Of a stretch of 64,000 nt of DNA, positions 60,061 through 64,000 are shown in pieces. The notes beneath the pieces are model-generated. The model did not search any database. It was not told where the DNA came from and saw only the letters and a program-made list of their open reading frames with translations. The DNA comes from Spirochaetales bacterium (GTDB lineage Bacteria > Spirochaetota > Spirochaetia > UBA9216): contig JAEKNX010000010.1 in the NCBI GenBank assembly GCA_016839055.1, forward strand, positions 99,380-163,379, in the 5' to 3' direction. The position numbers were made by a program, and so were the translations under genes. Every line of letters starts with the position of its first letter. Position 1 is the stretch's first letter.

Positions 60061-61905
60061 ATGAGTTGGAAAGATGTACTTTACCCGTTTTCCGTCTGGA
60101 AAAATATATTAAAAGATCCCGTAACTATCAGAAAACCTGAAGAACGTGAGGGATCATCGAGATACCGAGGGTTTCATATAAATGATCTTGAAAAATGTAT
60201 AGGCTGCGGAACCTGTGAGGAGATCTGCCAGAACGCGGCAATAGATCTTGTGCCGGTTGAAGGCATTGTCGCGAAACCCGGTGACAGCGGGCTTCGTCCG
60301 CGTGTTGATTACGGCCGCTGCTGCTGGTGCGCCCTCTGCGTTGATATCTGCACGACGAACTCGCTTGGAATGTCCAATAAATTCCGATGGTCCGTCGAAG
60401 GTGAGAATGCTGATAAGGCGATTGACCGGGAAAAATTCGGAAGTCCTGATGATTATCTTTTTGTAATCGGCGCTGAGAATAAATACTGGGATAATTCTGA
60501 GATGGGTTACCGTAAGCCCGATAACTATGATCTCACTTCTCCTGTGCGGGTTAATATGGACCACCTCTCAGCCCTGGAGCGGCAGGATTCTTTTATTGAG
60601 ATGATGAAGGGCTACTCAAAAGAGCAGGCCCAGAGGGAAGCCGACCGCTGCGTCGAATGCGGTATCTGTACAGCCGCCTGTCCGGCACACATGGGAATCC
60701 CAGCCTATATTAAGGCTGTCAGGGAAGATGATATGGAAGAGGGTCTTAGGATCCTCTATGAGACTAATCCTCTTCCGGAGATCTGTGGACGTATCTGCAC
60801 CCATAAATGTGAGACGGTATGCTCGATTGGGAACAAGGGCGAACCCCTTTCAATCCGCTGGCTCAAGCGCTACATTGCCGACAATGTTCCCTCTGAGAAA
60901 TACAAGGAAATCCTCGGAACCGATAAGATTGAACAAAATGGAAAGAAGGTCGCTATTGTCGGCTCAGGCCCCTCGGGACTTTCTGCCGCCCACTATCTTG
61001 CCATGATGGGATATGAGGTGACAATATTTGAGGCTCTGCCCGAGGCGGGCGGAATGATGCGCTATGGTATCCCCGAGTACCGCCTTCCCTATGATCAGAT
61101 TGACAAGGACGTAAATTACATCCTGTCTCTCGGTGTAACATTAAAGACGAATACTATGGTCGGAAAAGAGATAACGCTCGAACAGCTTAAAGAGCAATAC
61201 GACGCTGTCTTTGCCGGCACCGGTCTTCATATGGGCCGTTCGACAATGCTTGAGAATGCCGACCACAAGAAGGTTCTCCAGTCAATTGATCTCCTTCGCA
61301 AGATAGCACTCGGAGAGGATTTTTATGTTCCTGAGAAGATCGTCGTAATAGGCGGCGGAAATGTTGCCATGGATATAACAAGATCCCTGGCCCGAATCCA
61401 GCGGAAGAAATACGGAAGGGTAAATATTACCGCCACCTGTCTTGAGCCCCATGGCGGAATGCTCGCAGATGAAGAAGAAGTCGTTGAAGCCCGTGAAGAG
61501 GGAGCGACCATCACTCCCGCCTACGGCCCGCAGAGGATAGATATAGTCGATGATGAGAACCTTAAGGGCCTCGAGGTTGCAAAATGCCTTGCAATTTTTG
61601 ACAAGGAGGGACGCTTTAGTCCCAAGTTTGATCTCGACGACAGGCAGTTCTATGAGGCCGACATGATAGTTGAATCCATCGGTCAGGGAGCTGACCTCTC
61701 ATACATCCCAAAGCAGCTCAATGATAATATTGAATACAGTCCCCGGCGGCAGATTGTCGCCGACCCTGACTTTCAGGTTAAAAACCAGCCCTGGCTGTTT
61801 GTCGGCGGAGACATAGTAAAAGGACCTGATGTTATTACAGGAATTTCAAACGGGCATCTGGCCGCAGTCGGAATAGACAGATATTTGAATAAGAAGGAGG
61901 ATTAA
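60061..61905 (+). CDS. Fusion of MbxN-like 2[4Fe-4S] ferredoxin with NfnB/GltD-like flavoprotein
   Basis: A 614-residue protein. Residues 40-100 hold two [4Fe-4S] motifs: CIGCGTCEEIC (46-56) and C-x2-C-x2-C-x3-C at 87-97, as in NuoI/MbxN. Residues 197-254 hold two more Cys groups (CVECGICTAACPAHM; CGRICTHKCETVC), typical for the N-terminus of GltD/NfnB. FAD and NAD(P) loops follow: GSGPSGLSAA (301-310) and GGGNVAMD (431-438). The peripheral arm therefore has its own NAD(P)H reductase, so electrons can pass between ferredoxin and NAD(P). Three bases after the large subunit gene. Confidence 0.9.
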   Translation: MSWKDVLYPFSVWKNILKDPVTIRKPEEREGSSRYRGFHINDLEKCIGCGTCEEICQNAAIDLVPVEGIVAKPGDSGLRPRVDYGRCCWCALCVDICTTNSLGMSNKFRWSVEGENADKAIDREKFGSPDDYLFVIGAENKYWDNSEMGYRKPDNYDLTSPVRVNMDHLSALERQDSFIEMMKGYSKEQAQREADRCVECGICTAACPAHMGIPAYIKAVREDDMEEGLRILYETNPLPEICGRICTHKCETVCSIGNKGEPLSIRWLKRYIADNVPSEKYKEILGTDKIEQNGKKVAIVGSGPSGLSAAHYLAMMGYEVTIFEALPEAGGMMRYGIPEYRLPYDQIDKDVNYILSLGVTLKTNTMVGKEITLEQLKEQYDAVFAGTGLHMGRSTMLENADHKKVLQSIDLLRKIALGEDFYVPEKIVVIGGGNVAMDITRSLARIQRKKYGRVNITATCLEPHGGMLADEEEVVEAREEGATITPAYGPQRIDIVDDENLKGLEVAKCLAIFDKEGRFSPKFDLDDRQFYEADMIVESIGQGADLSYIPKQLNDNIEYSPRRQIVADPDFQVKNQPWLFVGGDIVKGPDVITGISNGHLAAVGIDRYLNKKED

Positions 61906-62349
61906 ATGAGTCAAGGCGAGATGAAGATATCAGATATTCTCAAGTATTCGATAAGAATTGAGCATGAAAGCATGCTGTTTTATAAAGGTGCGTCGGGCTT
62001 AGTGACCGAGGAAGGCGTAAAAGCTCTCCTTGCCGAGCTTGAAGCCGAGGAGGTCAAGCATGAATCAAGGCTTGCCGGTATTCTCGAATCGACGACTGAC
62101 GGTGATGCCGAAGGCTTCGACCGTTTGAGTCTCGATAAGCTCATTCAGAACCGCGAGATTCCCGCCGGCGCCGATGCGCTGGCAGTCCTCACTATTGCCC
62201 TCGAACGTGAGGAATATACCCGGGACTTTTACCGTCAGGTGTCGACAATGACAAACCTTGCGGCCGACGTTGTGGACCTTTTTATAATGCTTTTCAAACA
62301 GGAAAGCGGACATGTGACGAGGATCAAGCATAAGATTGAAAAACTTTAA
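61906..62349 (+). CDS. Ferritin-like / rubrerythrin-type diiron protein
   Basis: A 147-residue four-helix protein: IRIEHESMLFY, LEAEEVKHESRL, ALEREEYTRDFY and LFKQESGHVTRI give the E ... ExxH ... E ... ExxH ligand set of rubrerythrin-type diiron domains. No rubredoxin domain. It starts on the base after the reductase stop, so it is surely the last gene of the Mbx-like operon. Probably a peroxide- or oxygen-removing protein protecting the Fe-S complex, or an iron store. Confidence 0.85.
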   Translation: MSQGEMKISDILKYSIRIEHESMLFYKGASGLVTEEGVKALLAELEAEEVKHESRLAGILESTTDGDAEGFDRLSLDKLIQNREIPAGADALAVLTIALEREEYTRDFYRQVSTMTNLAADVVDLFIMLFKQESGHVTRIKHKIEKL

Positions 62350-62372
62350 TCCAGCAAAGCCGATATTTTATA

Positions 62373-62407
62373 CCGTTTCCATGGTTGATTCCGCGGGAAC
62401 GGCTTTT
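62373..62407 (+). terminator. Probable terminator of the Mbx-like operon
   Basis: CCGTTTCC / GGGAACGG with one G-U pair and a 14-base loop, followed by CTTTTATA. An alternative outer pair, AAAGCCG/CGGCTTT, also exists. The remaining spacer to 62635 shows no gene. Confidence 0.6.
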
Positions 62408-62634
62408 ATACAGCTGACATTATCCGGTCCGCCACAGTATTACAATCTATTAAATACGGACAGTTCTGCTTATATCTTTTCTCTGTTCAGTAAATATTGA
62501 TGATAAATTTGACAAAATATTCAAATCTACTATCATTATAAATGAACATAATTTCAGGCTTTTAATAAAATGTTATCCCAATCATTATTGTGCTGTAATC
62601 AGCCGTTTTGTAATTACCCAGGGAGTTTTTATTT

Positions 62635-63930
62635 ATGAATCTTGATATTTAAAAAACATTACTGCTTGTTGAAGATGAATTTCTAATAGCTATGGAAAAA
62701 CAACAGGAACTCGAAAAGTACGGATATAACGTAATTCATATAAACACAGGTGAAAAGGCTGTTACTCTTTTAAAAGAAAACAAACAAATAGATCTTATCC
62801 TGATGGACATCAGTCTGGGAAATGGCATTGACGGGACAGAGACAGCAGCATTAATCTTAAAAGAAGATGATATCCCAGTAGTATTTCTGTCCAGTCATAC
62901 AGAACCTGAAATTGTTGAGAAGACCGAGAGAATCACTTCATATGGTTATGTAGTAAAGAGTTCATCTATTACAATACTTGATGCTTCAATCAAGATGGCT
63001 TTTAAACTATTTGAAGCTAATAAGAAAATTAAAGAGAGTGATAAGAAGCAGAAGACCATGTTATCCAATATCTCGGACGTCATCGGAATTATTGGTGTTG
63101 ATGGTATTATTAAATACAATAGCCCCAATATTGAAAAATGGTTCGGATGGTACCCGGAAGATCTCGTAGGCACAAATGGTTTTAAAAATATTCATCCTGA
63201 TGATCTCGAAAGGATTCAAAAGGCTTTCGCTGCCCTCCTTGAAAGTGATAATTCAACAACAACGGTGGAGTGCCGGTATAAATGCAAAGATGAAACTTTT
63301 AAGCCTATAGAACTTACTGCAACCAATCTTACAAAAGATCCCTTGATAAACGGGGTTTTGCTGAATACTCAGGATATTACAAAACGCAAAAGGGTTGAGG
63401 ACAAATTAAAAAAAAGTGAAGAATTGATGAGAACGATGTTTGAAAAATCACCCTTGGGCATTGCATTAGTTAATTCAAAAACACTGGAGGTCAGAGAAGG
63501 CAATCAAAGGTTTGCTGAAATTCTTGGTATATCCCGAGAAAAAATGGTAAATGTCGACTGGGTTCAAGTCACTCATCCTGATGATATTGAAGAAGATCTT
63601 GATAATATGGCACTTCTTTATGCCGGTAAAATACTCGAATTTAAAATGGAAAAACGTTATATCCGTCCCGATGGCTCCATTGTCTGGGTTAATATGATGA
63701 TCACCTCTGTAGAAACAGAAGCAAATCAACATTACCACTTATGTATGGTGGAGGATATCACTGAACGTAAGAGGGCAGAAAAGGAGATAAAGCAGCAATT
63801 ATTGGAAAAAGAAATCATTCTTAAAGAAGTTCATCATAGAATTAAAAATAATTTTTATTCAATTGTAAATCTATTATCCCTGCAGGGAAATGCAACTGAT
63901 AATGAGGAAGTAAAAACAGCTCTAATATGA
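62635..63930 (+). pseudogene. Decayed response-regulator/PAS/histidine-kinase gene
   Basis: An ATG at 62635 with GGGAG upstream gives MNLDI and then a TAA stop at 62650. The frame goes on without break into KTLLLVEDEFLIAM, the true start of a receiver domain with its acidic pocket, so the stop is a nonsense mutation. The long frame from ATG 62692 lacks that pocket. Then come the receiver body (LILMDISLGNGIDGTE with the phospho-Asp), two PAS domains (about 63060-63390 and 63410-63770) and a HisKA_2-type phosphoacceptor (LKEVHHRIKNNFYSIVNLLSLQ). At 63928-63933 two TGA codons end it before any HATPase domain. Both ends are damaged, so it is most likely inactive. Confidence 0.8.
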
Positions 63931-64000
63931 TGAGCCCAGAGCGTAAGACAGTTTTGGGAGAGTGTTAAGGTGTAGACTTCCCCTAAATAACCATGAGGGT

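Noticed and set aside
60061..61905. Glutamate synthase small subunit (GltD)
   Set aside because: No large subunit nearby, an NuoI-like ferredoxin domain is fused in front, and the gene is inside the Mbx-like operon.
1..64000. CRISPR arrays, tRNA or rRNA genes, prophage
   Set aside because: No regular direct repeats, tRNA arms or phage structural genes were noticed on reading.

Overview
The window looks like chromosome of a free-living, anaerobic, sugar-fermenting bacterium. The style is most like a spirochaete (Spirochaetota): many short lipoproteins, a cyclophilin-FKBP lipoprotein, ABC-type sugar import, and an ion-pumping Mbx-like complex where other bacteria have Rnf or complex I. That placement is inferred from gene content and was not computed. 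I saw no rRNA, tRNA, CRISPR array or complete insertion sequence.

Layout. 1-5.3 kb: a cut-off BtrH-like lipoprotein, a DUF763 protein, two flavodoxin-fold proteins, an atypical SDR and a tiny membrane protein. 5.4-16.2 kb: a compact nine-gene run of secreted, lipidated and membrane proteins, including a PrsW-type intramembrane protease, a beta-helix lipoprotein and a clostripain-family lipoprotein. 16.4-19.7 kb (minus): membrane-anchored Nudix protein, serA, and a double-PPIase lipoprotein. 19.7-24.7 kb: PAP2-like protein, thymidine-kinase-like protein, TetR regulator, lipoprotein, pyrimidine-nucleoside phosphorylase. 24.7-28 kb (minus): metal permease with its ArsR regulator, then two related lipoproteins, one with no normal start codon. 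28-33.8 kb: LacI regulator divergent from galT-galK-galE, then an MFS transporter.

The centrepiece is 33.9-50.9 kb, a 2-deoxyribose utilisation island. A deoxyribokinase (with the DeoK-type Met, not the ribokinase Asn) and a DeoX-like mutarotase diverge from a five-gene ABC importer. A DeoR-type regulator follows, then a bacterial microcompartment operon: two BMC-H, two BMC-T, four BMC-P, CoA-acylating aldehyde dehydrogenase, an RpiB-like isomerase with a substituted active-site position, and DeoC with an encapsulation tail. A metallo-beta-lactamase-fold protein and glycerate 2-kinase follow. The working model is import, mutarotation and phosphorylation of deoxyribose, DeoC cleavage inside the shell to glyceraldehyde-3-phosphate and acetaldehyde, and acetaldehyde capture as acetyl-CoA. 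The shell belongs to the sugar-phosphate-utilising (SPU) kind. A cluster of RNA hairpins, one hiding a Shine-Dalgarno sequence, sits between two shell genes.

51.1-62.3 kb: an Mbx-like respiratory complex (Mrp antiporter module plus hydrogenase-like module). It has two notable fusions, both antiporter subunits in one 1048-residue chain and the ferredoxin subunit joined to an NfnB/GltD-like NAD(P)H reductase. The hydrogenase-type large subunit has lost the NiFe ligands, so ferredoxin:NAD(P) oxidoreduction coupled to ion pumping is the likely role. The right edge holds a decayed response-regulator/PAS/histidine-kinase gene.
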